Shown in pieces: positions 1 to 11,835 of a stretch of 64,000 nucleotides of DNA. Below the pieces are notes generated by a model that had not been told where the DNA came from, did not search any database, and saw nothing but the letters and a program-made list of their open reading frames with translations. The number at the start of each line of letters is the position of its first letter. Within the stretch, counting starts at the first letter, position 1. This DNA is from Candidula unifasciata (taxonomy: Eukaryota; Mollusca; Gastropoda; Stylommatophora; Geomitridae), in contig CAJHNH020003179.1 of assembly GCA_905116865.2 (NCBI GenBank), positions 34,501 to 98,500 on the forward strand, read 5' to 3'. The translations under genes were made by a program, and so were the position numbers.

Positions 1-256
1 ATTCCTAAACACAGGTTCATGATTCTCCTTTAAAATATTTGTTATTACTGGTGACTGTGCATTTGTTCGAACAAGCAGCACACACACAAAGCAAACGACT
101 AATCCTTTATTCGGTTTCACTACGTTTTATGATATGGTTTTGACATATGATGAAAACCCTTGATGCTAAGCAAAAAAAATTAAACATGAGATATTGAAGT
201 AAATTACTGTTCTCTTTACTGTAGTTCTAATTAACGGTGAATGCAACAAATTCTAA

Positions 257-388
257 CATTACCCAAATGTTAAATAAACATTAACCAAATGTTAAATAAA
301 CATTACCCAAATGTTAAATAAACATTACCCAAATGTTAAATAAACATTACCCAAATGTTAAATAAACATTACCCAAATGTTAAATAAA
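257..388. repeat. 22-bp tandem repeat, six copies
   Basis: The unit CATTACCCAAATGTTAAATAAA begins at 257, 279, 301, 323, 345 and 367 with almost no divergence. It lies just downstream (gene sense) of the last visible KH-gene exon, so it is intronic or 3' flanking. The rest of 1-403 holds nothing else I can support. Confidence 0.95.
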
Positions 389-403
389 TGTATATGTACT
401 CAC

Positions 404-447
404 CCATAGCCTTCATCATATGATGATTCATAACCAGATCCGTAGCC
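404..447 (-). CDS. KHDRBS: KHDRBS-like exon, Tyr/Gly-rich C-terminal tail
   Basis: 44 nt flanked by TAG acceptor and GTGAGT donor on the minus strand. In phase 0 it reads [14 protein letters not shown] plus two bases. The tyrosine spacing matches the Sam68-type tail that is a target of Src-family kinases in vertebrates. The next exon lies outside the window. Confidence 0.85.
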
Positions 448-3400
448 CTACAAAGAAATAAAGTGAAAATAAGTCAAGGACGCTTCTTTACATCAGTGGT
501 ACATAGGACTGTGCTCATATTTTTTTATATAGACTACGTAGACATTTAATGTGCGACGTGGTCAACATCACCAGGGCCATTTTACCTAATTTTTATGGGG
601 TGGGATTAGAGCAGAGGTCAATTTTGAGGGAAAAAACCCGGCCTGGATTTCAACCTAAACCCTTTTACTACAACAGATTAAAATTTCACTTTCTCAATCC
701 AATACATTAAAAAAAAAATTAACATGCAATGACTATCCACTGAATTTTAAAATTCTGTGTATTTACTGTGATGAATGAAAATGAATTAATCATCCATTCT
801 AGTCTGTCTCGACTAAGCTATCGGAGTCGGCTGCGTTTGGGTCATTAGTGTACGCATCTAGCCAGCAACAAAGATCTACACCAGTGACCAGTGTATCCAA
901 GAATCACCAGAGGAAGGAACAACGCCCTAGGTAATTATAATCTACATTATAAACTTTTTAAAACCGAAACCTAGGGCGTGCGTTTAACCTCTAAATAAAT
1001 TCAAGAACTTTTACAATTACCGTTGAAAATGGAAACTATGCCCATAACAACTGAAACACCAGGATTACCAGCACAGAGGGCCGCTCCCCCGGGAGCCGAC
1101 CTTTCAGGGGCGCCCGATGCCACCTCGATAGCGACGCAAAGACCCCCTCGACTACGAAAGCAGCGGCAGCCTGAGGCCAGCACACCAGACATCATGCAGT
1201 GCTCACGATGCAATAGGACGTGGCATACAGCCTCGTCCTGCCGCACCAGCCTATCGTGCAGATACTGTTCTGGTGCGCACAAATTCAAGGAGTGCCCGCT
1301 GGCTAAAATTGACACTAATTTAAAAAAACCGAACAGCAACCGGAAGTGCTCTAACTGTTCCGGCACGCACGGCGCCAGATACATGGGCTGCCCGTATCTC
1401 CAGCAGTGCAAGAGGACACTAAGAACCGCCCACAAAGCAGCTAGACAGAGATACGTGGCACCCAGGTCCTCAGCAGCACCAAAGCAACCAAGTGGGAAGC
1501 CAGCACAACGGACATCAGACAGACAAACCGACAAGGCGATCACAGCCGCAAAGGACCCTGAAATTACGCTACAAAATTCTGAAATTTTAGCTGAAATCAG
1601 AGCTCTCTGCAAAGAAAAGTCTGACGCTACCAACACTGATGCTGACGGAACGCAGTTGCTAGACAAGATTTCGCAAATGCGCGACGAAATCAAAGCCTTG
1701 AAAGACGACAGACAAGAACAAGTCTCGCAGCAAACTAAATGGCTAGCAGAGGCTGCACAAATGCAGAAAAACCTGACAGAAATGACCCTAAAATTGCAAG
1801 CAGAAAAAGCTGCAGACAAGAAGAAAGGGAGGAGAGAAAAAAGGAAACCGAAGCACTCAAGGAAGCCCGAGAAAGCACTCATAAAGAAGTCACCCTCATG
1901 ATCTAAGCAAAGGCAGAAGCCGAAGCTGCAGTGCTGGCGGCAAGAACGGAGCGTGCCCTGCTAGAGAAAGAGAGGAACCCAAGGAAAGCTGTAAAGCAAC
2001 CAATTATCAACAAAGCCGACAAAAGCACGGTTACCGAAATGGCAATGACGCAGCACCAAGAACAGATGACAGACCCTACTAGAAACGAAGTTCCCAACAA
2101 CGAAACACCCATCAGGCAGCCAGCCACCCCACGCGTGAGCCATAAAGCAAGGCTTGAAGATTACAACAAGCAAGTGGCTCCGCACACGCTGGGCTATTTC
2201 GACGAATGCAAGAGCTACGTTGTCGGCTTCTCAACTGAGGAAGACGGAGATGAAGGCGAAACACCCGAACTGCGTGAAAAGAGCGAGAGAGCTGGCCGAT
2301 TATGCGACGAGCTAAACACAGCCCTAAACCAGCTCCGAGCGTCAAAGAAAAACGGGAAAAATGGCACACCGAATAGAAGAGGCTACCGCCAATTCTAAAT
2401 ACCACTGGAGGAGCCCACCAACTCTACGGACAGCCCGAAACAAACAACTGCCAACCGGACAGACAGTGGCCGTACAGGAGCCACACCCACCCGCTCCGCC
2501 CCCCTGGCAAATAACCACGCAATTACCATAGAGCTAACCAAAAATCTTAACCTAGTTTATTTTCAGGAAAAAGAAGACCACGGAAATTACCACAGGCCAC
2601 CCGACGCTCCAAAGCAGATAGCCGAGGGCATTGCACCTAAGGGGACCAGCACTTTGGAATTCCAGTTACCGTCATGCCACCCCACCCCACGTGTATGTTA
2701 ACAAATGCCTTTCACTTTTATTTCAGACCAAGTGGATCCTACCTCTATCTGTCACTCTCATTCTCCCGACCTAACTATCACATCTCCTGGCACATTCGTG
2801 CAAACTGAATTCTCATTTGCAGTCTATCCTACCTCCACTACTTCTCCACACTCCGTGGAGAAAAAAAAAAAAGGGCTGATCAGATTGTGACGGCCCTGGT
2901 TGTCCTGAAAGGGAACATTGTTTATGACGGCGCAACTGATGTTTGGCTTTTTCTGGCGGCTTACAGTTCGGCAACCAAGCAGCAACAGGGCACCAGCACG
3001 AGGCAAGCCAAGCGCCAGCAACAGTCAGCTAGTACTTATCGATATCATCGCAAAGATCTGGACCACACCAGAACCAAAAACCACAATCACCGCAGCAAAC
3101 AACCGTAATATCAGGTGTGACTACACACCACAAATAAAAGGAAACCATATAAGACCGCTAAGAAACCTTCTTCGATATAGCAGGCCTCCGGGCGGCTGAA
3201 AGAGGATCATGATTTGAAATTTTTGTGGGACGAATTGGAATTGGATCCATTCTAATTTTTGTCAGTGAATTACCACAGCATTGGCAAAGGAGGGTGTTAC
3301 AGTTCATCGGCTGTAAACTCCGGCAGAATGTTCTGGTCGTTCGCCCACCTCTGGACTTTAGCCTTGTTCCAGAACACAAGTGTTGCATGCACATCTGACA

Positions 3401-6400
3401 TGTGCATGCAGATTGCTGGTTTCTTGCCTCAGGCAGATGCACTCCTACTTCGAAGGAAGCTCCTAGTTAGTCGACTCTTACAACATGCTTGTTTGGAAAG
3501 GCAGTGGGTCTATTCTTGTTTTCCTCATCATGGGGCCCCGAAACCCACACTGGGAAAGCAAAGATATTTAATTTTGATAGTAATATGTGTTTTTATTACA
3601 ACACAAAATTCATCATCTTGTAACAAAAAATGTATATATCTAGCCAAAAAAATTTATTTTGCAAGTCTATGTGAATATTTACAATACTATCTGCTGAAAA
3701 ATAAAATGATGCAATACACAAAAACAATATTGACGGGAATAAACAGTGTAGAATATCTAAGAAACCAGAGTACTGAGTAAAATGATTAGGTGAAGAAACC
3801 TGGTGGGGTGAAATTATAAACACATTTAGGTAGCAATATTGACAAAGATGGGGAAGGGGGTCTAATAGTTTCAACATATAATTATTGAAAACCACCAAGC
3901 CATATTTATTAATCCTAACCAACTTGCCTGAGAACTGTAGCCTTCATAAGAAGCTGGTGGAGGAGCGGCCCTAGCTCCTCGAGCTGAGGGTGCGCCACGT
4001 CCAGCAGGACCTCCTCGGGGTGCTCCTCTTGGACTTCTAGTCGGTGGGGCACCTCTGTGGAGTAAAAAGAGAAATGTTTTCGTCTTATCAATAGTTACAG
4101 ACACAGCAGGTCTTCATAAGTGCACAATTCTATCATTAAAATAGTCTGTGAAACATTTTTTCAATGACAATTCAAGTCTTCTTCCAAATCAGAGTGCATA
4201 TGCCTGAGGGGCGAGGAACCAACAACCTGTTTACAAAAAAAAAAAAGCCAGATCTGTAAAATGGATGTGCAGGGAACCTGGATTTTAGAAGCTAGTGAAG
4301 AAGAGTGGCAACTTAGTCGTGAGTAAAGGTAACAGTGAAAGGGTCGTTTTACTGCACTGGGTTTTATTCCATCCCACTCTCCTCAGAACAGCAAGCGACG
4401 ATCCCAGGGATCGATAAAAAATACACTTATGGACTGAACTATCTTCAGAGCCGAGGCAAATGGCTTGGCCACTCCGCTATGGAGTTTTGGGTAAGTTATT
4501 CATCAAAATGTTCACTCTTTCTTGTTTAATCTCTCTTTTGAATACCGTTAAGAAATATGTGAACAAGACACATTAAGACAAAATCAAATCAAACAAGAAG
4601 CAGAAATAGCCAGTCTGGATCAGACCAACAGAGTTGGGGGAACACCATCTGACAGCAATTGTTTACCCAGTGGCAGTGTTAAGGTGCTGATGACATTTTT
4701 ACTCATAACATAGATAACCTATAGATTATTATCCATTCTACCCAACAAATTTACCAGTGGTTCCCTGAGATATAAAAACTTGTCAGTAACAATATTTCTG
4801 TTGAATGGATATTCACATAATTTTTCCATACACTATTTAAAACCTAGAATAGCCACTAACCTTCCACCAGGAGGAGGTGCAGGTACAGGTCCATTTCCGC
4901 GTCCTCTGAAGCCACCGCGACCACTGAAGGAAAACACAAAACAATTGCAGCTTATTCCAATAATAAAATCCTAAATACAACTATTCAAGTTCTAAACAAA
5001 AAGCCTAACCTATGTTACATTGGCAGCAATGTAGTGTCTGTGGTGTGCCTGCTAGATGCTCACATGCAGATCAAATGTGGGTTTGGATCCTAATGAGCCG
5101 GGATGACACTGGCTCTCACGTAGTCCGGGGAAGTAAAGGCAACTAGCATGATGCTGGCGACAACATGCACAGTGCCAATATAGGTCTAGCCTTATATACC
5201 CAATATGCCTAAAGGTGTGGAAAGGGGTCCTTTAAAATGTTACATAATTTCAAATTGACTTTAAAAACAAACACTAAAAAAAAAGTAGAAGAAAACCAAT
5301 ACCCTCTGTCTGGAGGTCCACCTCTGTAACCGCCTCTTCCTCTAACCGGAGGACCATCCATTCCCATTTCTGCGCCACCAGGACCGCCATATGCGTCTTC
5401 CGTCAATTCCTGATAAGATATACCACACAAGAAGAAATAAGCATCACCTTAAATCTAATATTTGTTGTATTAAAGTACAATTATGAAATGGAATCAATAA
5501 ACTGTGAGTACAATGTGATGTATGACTTAATAAGCCACCCTCAAAGTGTAGCAGAATGTCTCAGATATAGAAATGTGCAAATTCAATTATTTTTTTCCTG
5601 TGTTTCTTTAATGTGTTTTCCCAGCTATTTAAAAAAAAAGGAATTAATGCATTTTTAATCATGCAAACAAGCTTCCCATCTAAACTTTCTTTATTCGTTT
5701 AATATTCTAGACATAAATGCACTGACACTGTCGTAACCAACTAAAGACAAACTGTGCTCAACTAGAATCAAACCCAACACCTCGGCATTACAAAGTGCAT
5801 TTGCAACGCCTAACACACAGATGCCGATTATTATATATTTATAACTCATAAACCCATTAATAAAGAAAATAATTCTGAATGCTGTCTAATCATACTTAAA
5901 AAAACAAAATGCACGCTTACAGGGATGACAAATTTCTTGAGTTCGGTCAAGGCTGCTGCAAGTCTGTAATAACCATCCGTCAGTTCTGTATAGCACTCTA
6001 CCAACACATGGAGCTCCTCGCTGAGATGAGCGTATTTGCCTCCTTCTTTCCTCAGTTCTTCCTCCTAAATACAGAGAAAATAAAAAGGCACATGACTTGA
6101 TGAAACCCTGAACAGTAACAGCTCATTTAGAACCAAGCTACTACCTCTCCTACCATTTATCTCCGTAAAAGAGTGAAACCCTCACACTAAGTCGTCCAAT
6201 CCTTTGATACTGCATACAGTTTACCCCTGCCCTTTATCTTTACTGGTGGGGTATTAAATTCAGGGTACGCAGCTAAATTCCCCAACTTGTTTCAGTTTTT
6301 TTCTTGAAGACGAATCAGGTATATGGGGTACTTTATTCATGCTCACACATATATAGAATGTCATAGCTTTTTCTAGGCGTAGTGGCAGAGGGAAGCCAAA

Positions 6401-8462
6401 TAACCAGATCATTAATTATTATTATTATCGAACACCGGCTATGAATTCCAGTGGAAGGTCCCGGTTAATCGTCCGCTTGGACTTTTGGCTTTCACCTGGA
6501 CCTGATTTTTGCGTGTACAACCGTTTTTCATTTCCTTGCCTCTTGGGCAGCTGTACGCCGACTTCGAAGGAAAGATCATTAATAATAACAAAACTAAATG
6601 CTTGGTAGCCTCCACGCCCAAAAAAATCTTATATACATGGAAAACGCAAAACAAACCAGTGGTTAATAAACTATATGTAGGCAACACTCTGACATCTATA
6701 CAGCTATTACAAATGTTGAGAATATGGTGCATATAGAAGAAACACACCAAAATATTAAGAGCTGTAGTTACCAAAACCACAAGCAAAAAAACTAATTTAT
6801 GGAATAGTAAAGTAACCACACACATGAAGGCAACACAGCAGAAAACAATAGATAAGAGAAAGGAAGACAAAGATGTATGTAGAAAGCTTTTCAACAGGTG
6901 AGTATCAGCATAATTTAATCAGCATCATCAAAACAGATGAAAGAGGGAAATGATAGAATCATAAAAGTGCTTGCTGCTCTAGACCAGATACTTGAGAGAG
7001 AGAGAGAAAGAGGGAGAGAGTGAGAGAGACCACGGAAAGAAAGTGATGGACAGAAAAAGGAGGAGACAGAGAGAGATAGACAAGGAAAGGGATGAAAGAT
7101 GGCAGAGAAACATAGTGTGAGGTTGGAAGTTAACCGGTGGTACAGAGATGGAGGTGGAGAGAAACAGGCAGTAGTATAGGGGGTGGGATAGAGAATGTGG
7201 GGGTGGGGGGGGGGGGGGGGAGAAATGGAAAATATACGAGAAATGGGAGAGGGGGACGGGGGTAGAAGAAAGAGGGAAGGTGATAGAGAAGCAAGACAGA
7301 AATACTAAAAGGTAGTGAGAGGCACATAGACAGATGCAGAAGTAGGGAGAGAGACAGACAAAGGAAGAGACAGTGAGATACAGGCAAACAGAGACACATT
7401 GATATAGAAACTCCAGAAATTCATAAGAACTTAGATGCTAATTCTGTACTACATGTTGTACTACATGAGACCCACTATTCCACTACTGTGTGGGTTTTGG
7501 GGGCAAGAGGACACTCACTGCCCCCTAACAAGCATGTGATTATCGGCGACCAATTAGGAGTTTTCTTTGAAAAACAGGGACCAATAATCTGCACGCGTAT
7601 AAGCGAGACCTGTAAAATAAAAGTGTGCGCAACAAAACTTCTGAAACAAAACCAAAGCCAATGAGTCAACAAAAAACCAGACTTTGCACTGGAATTTACA
7701 GCTAGCAAATGTTGAAAGTGGGATCATGATGAAACATTTAAAAAAAACTACTAACATTCATAAATATTTAACAATTGTGCATTCACTGAACAATTACTCT
7801 AAATGTAGAGTAACAAAAATGCTTGTGTCTCACCTTCTCTTTATCTCTCATTGATCCTCTGCCCATGATGGCCATTTTACAGCCAGTTTGATCTTGAAGT
7901 GCTCTGAGAGTCTGTCCTTTTGGTCCAAGCAATTTGCCAACGAAATTATACTAATTGGAAGAAAAAAAACATAGCATTACCAACGGATGAAAGTAGATAG
8001 ATTTTTTTAACTGTTTAAACATTTAAAGTCTGTAAAACGAGTACAGTAGATTTTACTTGTGATTAAGCAAAGTTTTTTTCCAAAAAATAAAAAAAACTAC
8101 ACATGAAAGTTTTCTTTCTCTAGTGGTTAGCAACACCGTCACACTTTTGTTTTTTACTGCTACTGTAATAGACACTATGTCAGGGTTCGTAGCCAAATTT
8201 AAGAGATAGATAGATAAAAGAGAGAGACATACAGAGACGGAGGAAGACAGATGCTGAGGTAGTGTGGGAGAGACAGAGAGGAAGACAGTGGGAAAAGAGA
8301 GAAAGACTGGTGGAAATGGACATATGAAGAGGAGAAAGATGGGATACAGAGACAAGAGGTAAAAAGATGACAGAGGAAGGGACATGCAGAGAAAGAAACA
8401 AGCAGAGAAATGTAAACACAAATGAGGGAGAGACAAGGGGAAATCTGTAGAGGCAAACAACA

Positions 8463-8521
<59 letters not shown>

Positions 8522-9700
8522 CAGAGCAAAAGAGGGGATGAAAGGAAATAAACATCACAAGAAAAAAAAACAACTTGTGTACTGGACACAGCTACAAGAT
8601 AGAGAGGTCAAACTTCATGTGGTTGTACAAAACAGTATGCTGTGTATCAAAGAAAAGAAAAAACAAATGTAGCATTTCCATAAAGAATAGGAATGAGCAG
8701 GGCCGCCTCATTTTTAAAGTCAGGCAAAATACTTCTGCAAAAATGTAGTGTTCTGAAACCACAACATAGAAAAAAAGTCATAGGCAAGCAAGAAAGATGT
8801 AAATGATATAAGTGGAATTAAATCAGATGTAGATGCTGATATGGATAAACAGCTGTCAGTAAAAGTGTACAACAGGATGGGAGATAAGTGCTGGAAGATT
8901 TGCAACTAGCATTCACTGTAGAGCACCTGACTGACTGAATCAAGAGCTTTACTGTTTTCTTCTGAAAGTCCAAGCCATGTGGTGCTAGTAAGTACACAGG
9001 CTCACAGCCTGGTCGTATGAACAAAAAGTTTCTGTTATGATTGATTTTACAAAAACTCTTTGGACATACCTTCATATGTGAGACCTCTGCTCTTAATAAT
9101 ATATACCAACAGTGCTGCCATTATTTTCTTAACATTATAAATAAATTGTTCATGTGTCTTTTTATTGTCATTTTTCTTCAAATCATTTTTTTTGTTCTGC
9201 ATGTTTGTACTGTGTCTACAATCTAGCAGCAAATTTCAGCGCCTTACACTGAACACATTCAATTTCTGCAGACATTTGTTTTGTCAAGTTAACATTTGCA
9301 CTTAGACTGCTTGTGTCCTTTTAGGCTTTTACCAAGCAAGTGAGTCCAGAACATTTGCATCTATGCTTGTTAGCCATCAAGGGATGGAGGAGACAAAATG
9401 TGTGCATTCCGCACCATCCAAGGAGACTTCCATAAATATAGACATAATGCCACTTTTTTATTACAGAAAACAAGCAATCGACCAGGGGTAGTTTTAAAAA
9501 AATATATATAGGCAGCACATGAATTGTGAAGATTTAAAAAAAAAAAAATGGAGTGAAATGCTGGCTTACTCTAGGATATTCTTTGGTAGGAATTCTGATT
9601 TTCACAGACAATTTCTGGGGTCGATCATGGTGAATGTCATACATGGAAACTGGTGGGCGGTCTTTCTTGTCATCTTCACCTTTAGTCAGTCGATCAATTT
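404..9700 (-). CDS. KHDRBS: KHDRBS/Sam68-like STAR-family KH RNA-binding protein, seven exons, both ends missing
   Basis: STAR proteins bind bipartite U(A/U)AA-type RNA through a Qua1-KH-Qua2 (GSG) unit and control splicing and mRNA fate in the nucleus (family knowledge). The visible coding exons, in gene order, are 9700-9570, 7950-7834, 6064-5921, 5409-5303, 4923-4861, 4054-3928 and 447-404, about 244 codons. All phases join without a break. They give the end of Qua1, a KH core with [16 protein letters not shown] and [16 protein letters not shown], Qua2 ([14 protein letters not shown] to LKKFVIP), then an RG/RGG- and proline-rich tail with tyrosines ([23 protein letters not shown]) like vertebrate Sam68/SLM proteins. 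The first exon or exons with the start codon and first Qua1 helix were not found up to 27 kb, and the last exons lie left of base 404. The gene is probably functional, since every exon is open with good splice sites. Confidence 0.93.
780..3195 (+). mobile_element. Non-LTR retrotransposon fragment carrying ORF1 only
   Basis: The region is richer in C and A than its surroundings and holds an ORF1 with three zinc knuckles (1023-2398), followed by about 800 bp of non-coding sequence. No endonuclease or reverse transcriptase can be read downstream, so ORF2 is deleted or this is a non-autonomous derivative. It sits in a KH-gene intron, in the opposite orientation to the gene. The boundaries are estimates: the left side is near the shift from AT-rich DNA and the right side is where family-A-like and unique sequence resumes. 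Confidence 0.6.
1023..2398 (+). pseudogene. LINE ORF1 (Gag-like) with three CCHC zinc knuckles, frameshifted
   Basis: The first part (1023-1901) has three knuckles at residues 60-73 (C-X2-C-X4-H-X4-C), 79-91 (C-X2-C-X3-H-X4-C) and 109-123 (C-X2-C-X3-H-X6-C), then a basic linker and a lysine/glutamate-rich coiled coil. A frameshift near 1870-1900 moves the coiled coil into another frame (1931-2398, beginning at [13 protein letters not shown]). Three-knuckle ORF1 proteins are known in I-, Jockey- and related LINE clades, where they bind the element RNA. The element is not intact, and assignment to a clade is inference. Confidence 0.7.
3301..3553 (-). repeat. Family A SINE-like element
   Basis: Near full length in reverse orientation. 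It runs from GGCTGTAAACTCCGGC through the CTCAGGCAGATGCACTCC core to the GGGGCCCCGAAACCCACAC head. The family is described at 18801-19087. Confidence 0.85.
3928..4054 (-). CDS. KHDRBS: KHDRBS-like exon, RG/proline-rich region
   Basis: 127 nt after a CCACAG acceptor. It encodes [15 protein letters not shown] and ends in [12 protein letters not shown]. The phase-0 donor is CAG|GCAAGT, a GC-AG intron. Using the nearest GT (GTTAGG) would shift the next exon out of its GYGSGY frame, so the GC donor is preferred. Confidence 0.88.
4181..4280 (+). repeat. Family A fragment
   Basis: Contains the core AGAGTGCATATGCCTGAGG followed by AGGAACCAACA and CCAGATCTGTAAAATGGATG. Both ends are lost. It lies in a KH-gene intron. 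Confidence 0.7.
4861..4923 (-). CDS. KHDRBS: KHDRBS-like exon, RGG segment
   Basis: 63 nt with TTCAG acceptor and AAG|GTTAGT donor. It reads [20 protein letters not shown] between split glycine and arginine codons, so phases 2 and 2 fit both neighbours. RGG boxes of this kind bind RNA and are arginine-methylated in Sam68. Confidence 0.9.
5095..5232 (+). repeat. Family B body
   Basis: Contains GGGGAAGTAAAGGC, ATATAGGTCTAGCCTTATAT and the terminal AAGGTGTGGAAAGGGGTCCT, which recur in all family B copies. The tRNA-like head is lost. Confidence 0.75.
5303..5409 (-). CDS. KHDRBS: KHDRBS-like exon after Qua2
   Basis: 107 nt with TATCAG acceptor and GTATTG donor. It reads [20 protein letters not shown] and then [14 protein letters not shown]. 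It opens the low-complexity RG/P/G tail that follows the folded GSG domain. Confidence 0.92.
5752..5826 (-). repeat. Family D fragment (tRNA-like head)
   Basis: Reverse of a head with B-box-like AGAATCAAACCC and GCATTACAAAGTGCATTTGC, also seen at 30535, 59335 and 62335. Confidence 0.55.
5921..6064 (-). CDS. KHDRBS: KHDRBS-like exon, end of KH plus Qua2
   Basis: 144 nt (48 codons, phase 0 at both ends), with TTTAG acceptor and CCT|GTAAGC donor. It reads [18 protein letters not shown] to [16 protein letters not shown], KYxHL and LKKF(L/V)xP are STAR-family signatures of the KH-Qua2 junction and the Qua2 helix. Confidence 0.95.
6452..6576 (-). repeat. Family A fragment
   Basis: A decayed reverse copy in a KH-gene intron, with TTTCCTTGCCTCTTGGGCAG and CCGACTTCGAAGGAAAG. 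Confidence 0.55.
6985..7400. repeat. GA-rich low-complexity tract with a G run
   Basis: Irregular purine repeats (GAGAGA, GGGAGA, GACAGA) with a run of about 14 G near 7206-7220. Minus-strand ORFs rich in Ser/Leu/Pro here follow from the composition. Confidence 0.8.
7482..7712 (+). repeat. Decayed family A copy
   Basis: Keeps TGTGTGGGTTTTGGGG, CAAGCATGTGATTAT, GACCAATTAGGAG and ACCTGTAAAATAAAAGTGTGC in family order. The rest is diverged. Confidence 0.55.
7834..7950 (-). CDS. KHDRBS: KHDRBS-like exon, KH core
   Basis: 117 nt (39 codons, phase 0) with ATTAG acceptor and AAG|GTGAGA donor. It begins [19 protein letters not shown] and ends [11 protein letters not shown]. The GPKG loop is the canonical GXXG that contacts RNA in KH domains. 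GxGSMRDK is shared by Sam68/SLM/Quaking-type proteins. Confidence 0.96.
8205..8545. repeat. GA-rich tract with (GA)n microsatellite
   Basis: Purine-rich low complexity ending in a nearly pure GA dinucleotide run at about 8465-8519. The minus-strand ORFs made of Ser-Leu alternation are artefacts of it. 8546-9569 is intronic, with nothing further I can name. Confidence 0.85.
9570..9700 (-). CDS. KHDRBS: KHDRBS-like exon, end of Qua1 and start of KH
   Basis: 131 nt with TTCAG acceptor and AGA|GTAAGC donor. It reads [16 protein letters not shown] and then [15 protein letters not shown], which corresponds to the Qua1-to-KH linker (EIxKLxKG... VxIPxKxYP). It starts in phase 1, so an upstream exon must supply the first base of a Glu codon and the rest of Qua1. 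Confidence 0.92.
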
Positions 9701-10509
9701 CTGAAGAGAAACAGAAATAAAAATACTTAAAATAAATGTGAACCCCACAACGACAACAGATAAAATTCTGAAGACCTGACAGAACACTGAATGACACAAG
9801 TTATAAGACAATAATGCTGTCTTATTAATGAACTTTTTATTGACAATACCAGCAACAACCTCAGAGTTAATACCTGGATGTATTAGCCATACGGATAGGG
9901 TGTGACATTCTGTGATTCTGGTGATTGTAAAATGCAGCCGCCTTAGCTTACTGGCACAGCACATGACACGTAGGACTTGCAGTCTGTTCCTGTACCCTGC
10001 TCTATCCCGAATAATCTTTTCAATATGGATGACAATTGGTCTATGACCTTTGCCTTCTCTCTCATTAACGTCGTCTTAGGTTTTCCCTCAGACATCATTC
10101 CTCAATCCATTTGCTTCTTATTGCATGCTTGTCTATCTGTTCATTGCTCCTCTGGATGTTTTATTATTTTTAATATAAATAGTTATGAAAAATGAAATTA
10201 TTTTTTTTTTACAAATGTATTATCCCCAACTTAAAAAATAAACAAAACTGCAAAATGAGCTAACAATAAGTAAAAATAAAAGCATGTAAGTGTGACAAGC
10301 TGGTGTAGCTCTGAAAAAAAAAAAACAACACCAGTGGGCAACTAATGGAAAGATGACAGAAAAATAACTAAATAAAATGTAGGATGCAGAGGTGCTAAAC
10401 CACACATGTGTACCGGCACCAGAGATAATAGTGGTTAAGGGCTATCTATGCCTCTTCATGTCCATCCTAAAAAAACATGTATGCCCCTTCTGACGGCCTG
10501 GCCAACATT
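9701..10509. other. No gene recognised
   Basis: AT-rich sequence, presumably the first visible intron of the KH gene. No exon or repeat family could be supported. Confidence 0.4.
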
Positions 10510-10672
10510 TTCTTTGATGTGTGAATGCATCTGTTTGGGAGGTCAGAAACCAACAGCCTGCAAACAAATTAGCCAGGCCTGAAAACGGATATGCAGAAAA
10601 ATCTCTCCAGCCCCGGTACAAGGGCCAAGACCAGAAGTGGACGAACAACCAGCACTTTCTGGAGTGTATAAT
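10510..10672 (+). repeat. Family A fragment
   Basis: Shows GAATGCATCTGTTTGGGAGG, AAACCAACAGCCTGC and CAGAAGTGGACGAACAACCA in family order, with both ends decayed. 10673-11450 is AT-rich with no recognised feature. Confidence 0.65.
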
Positions 10673-11449
10673 TTTTTAACGCAAAAAGGCAGAAAAGGAA
10701 AGATGTGCAGATAAGAAGCTCATGTTTCAACCAGTCTTCCCCAGCCAAAAATATGATAATAATACAATTACACAATTCCATAGAGAAGTAATTTAACAAC
10801 AGAAAAAGAATCCACTTTCAAAACAAATTACTGTGACTTTGCTGATATACATGGTAATTTCTGATGGAAGTTGAAATGTCGTGACTGTCCAAAACAATTT
10901 ATTGCCCAGCTGTTCTAAGCTGTCCAAATCTTCCTGTGTTCATTATTCTCTTTAAACCTTAGCCTTACAGTTTGATGAGTGATCTGCCTTTCTGGGACAA
11001 AAGGATTAATGTAAAATTCACTAACACTTTTTAAGGTATTGCCTTGTTTAAGGCATATGTGAGACTATTTGTTCGTTGAGATGCGGATATACATGCACAG
11101 ATAGTGTTTACCGGGTGGCACAGAGAAACTTGACTAATGGGATTATCATTATTATCAAATAAACTAAAAAAAATGCTTAGCAGTTTCCAAAAAAAATAAC
11201 ATTAATTTGTTTTATATAGAGCAAAGGCAAAAACAAATTAGTGGGTCACACAATATGCAGGCTACACTCTTAATATCTAGAGGGACAAGAGCTAACACAA
11301 ATGATGGAAATATGTTTTGCATAAATGACACATGCAAAAAAAATTGAGAGCTGTAGTTAGCAAAATCACAAAAAAGATGATGTAATTTACACACCGTAAA
11401 ACAACCAAGTGCACACAAACTATACTAAAAGGAAACAAGCGAGACAGGA

Positions 11450-11835
11450 AAAGACTTCTCTAGACTGGATACTTGAGAGAAAGAAAGTGTACAAGAAGTT
11501 AGTGGCAATTGAATAGTGAAATACAGGGAAAAAAGAAACAAGAGAGAGATGCAAAATGACAGAGAGAAATGGAGAGGGGGAGGCAGAAGGAGGAGTTAAT
11601 TGCAAACTCAGATAGATACAAATGGAGGGGGATAGGCAGACAGAGAGATACAATACAAAGGGAGGGAGGGGGCAGACAAGTCAGAGATAGTTGAGAAAGG
11701 AAGAGTCAGACAGGAAAATATAGAAAGAAATACTGAGAGAGAGAGGGAGGCAAACAGACACAGAAAGATGGAAAGAAAGGTGTTAAAAGGCAATGACAAA
11801 GAGACAGAAAGATAGAGGGAGACGGGTAGAGATGA
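11450..11835. repeat. GA-rich low-complexity tract
   Basis: A third purine-rich stretch like those at 7.0 and 8.3 kb. No coding signal. Confidence 0.75.

Noticed and set aside
1001..1882. 293-aa minus-strand ORF
   Set aside because: It is antisense to the three-knuckle ORF1, whose plus-strand reading has real zinc-knuckle motifs. The Cys-rich antisense protein has no domain.
8053..8589. 178-aa minus-strand ORF rich in Ser-Leu
   Set aside because: It translates a (GA)n microsatellite and flanking purine-rich DNA.
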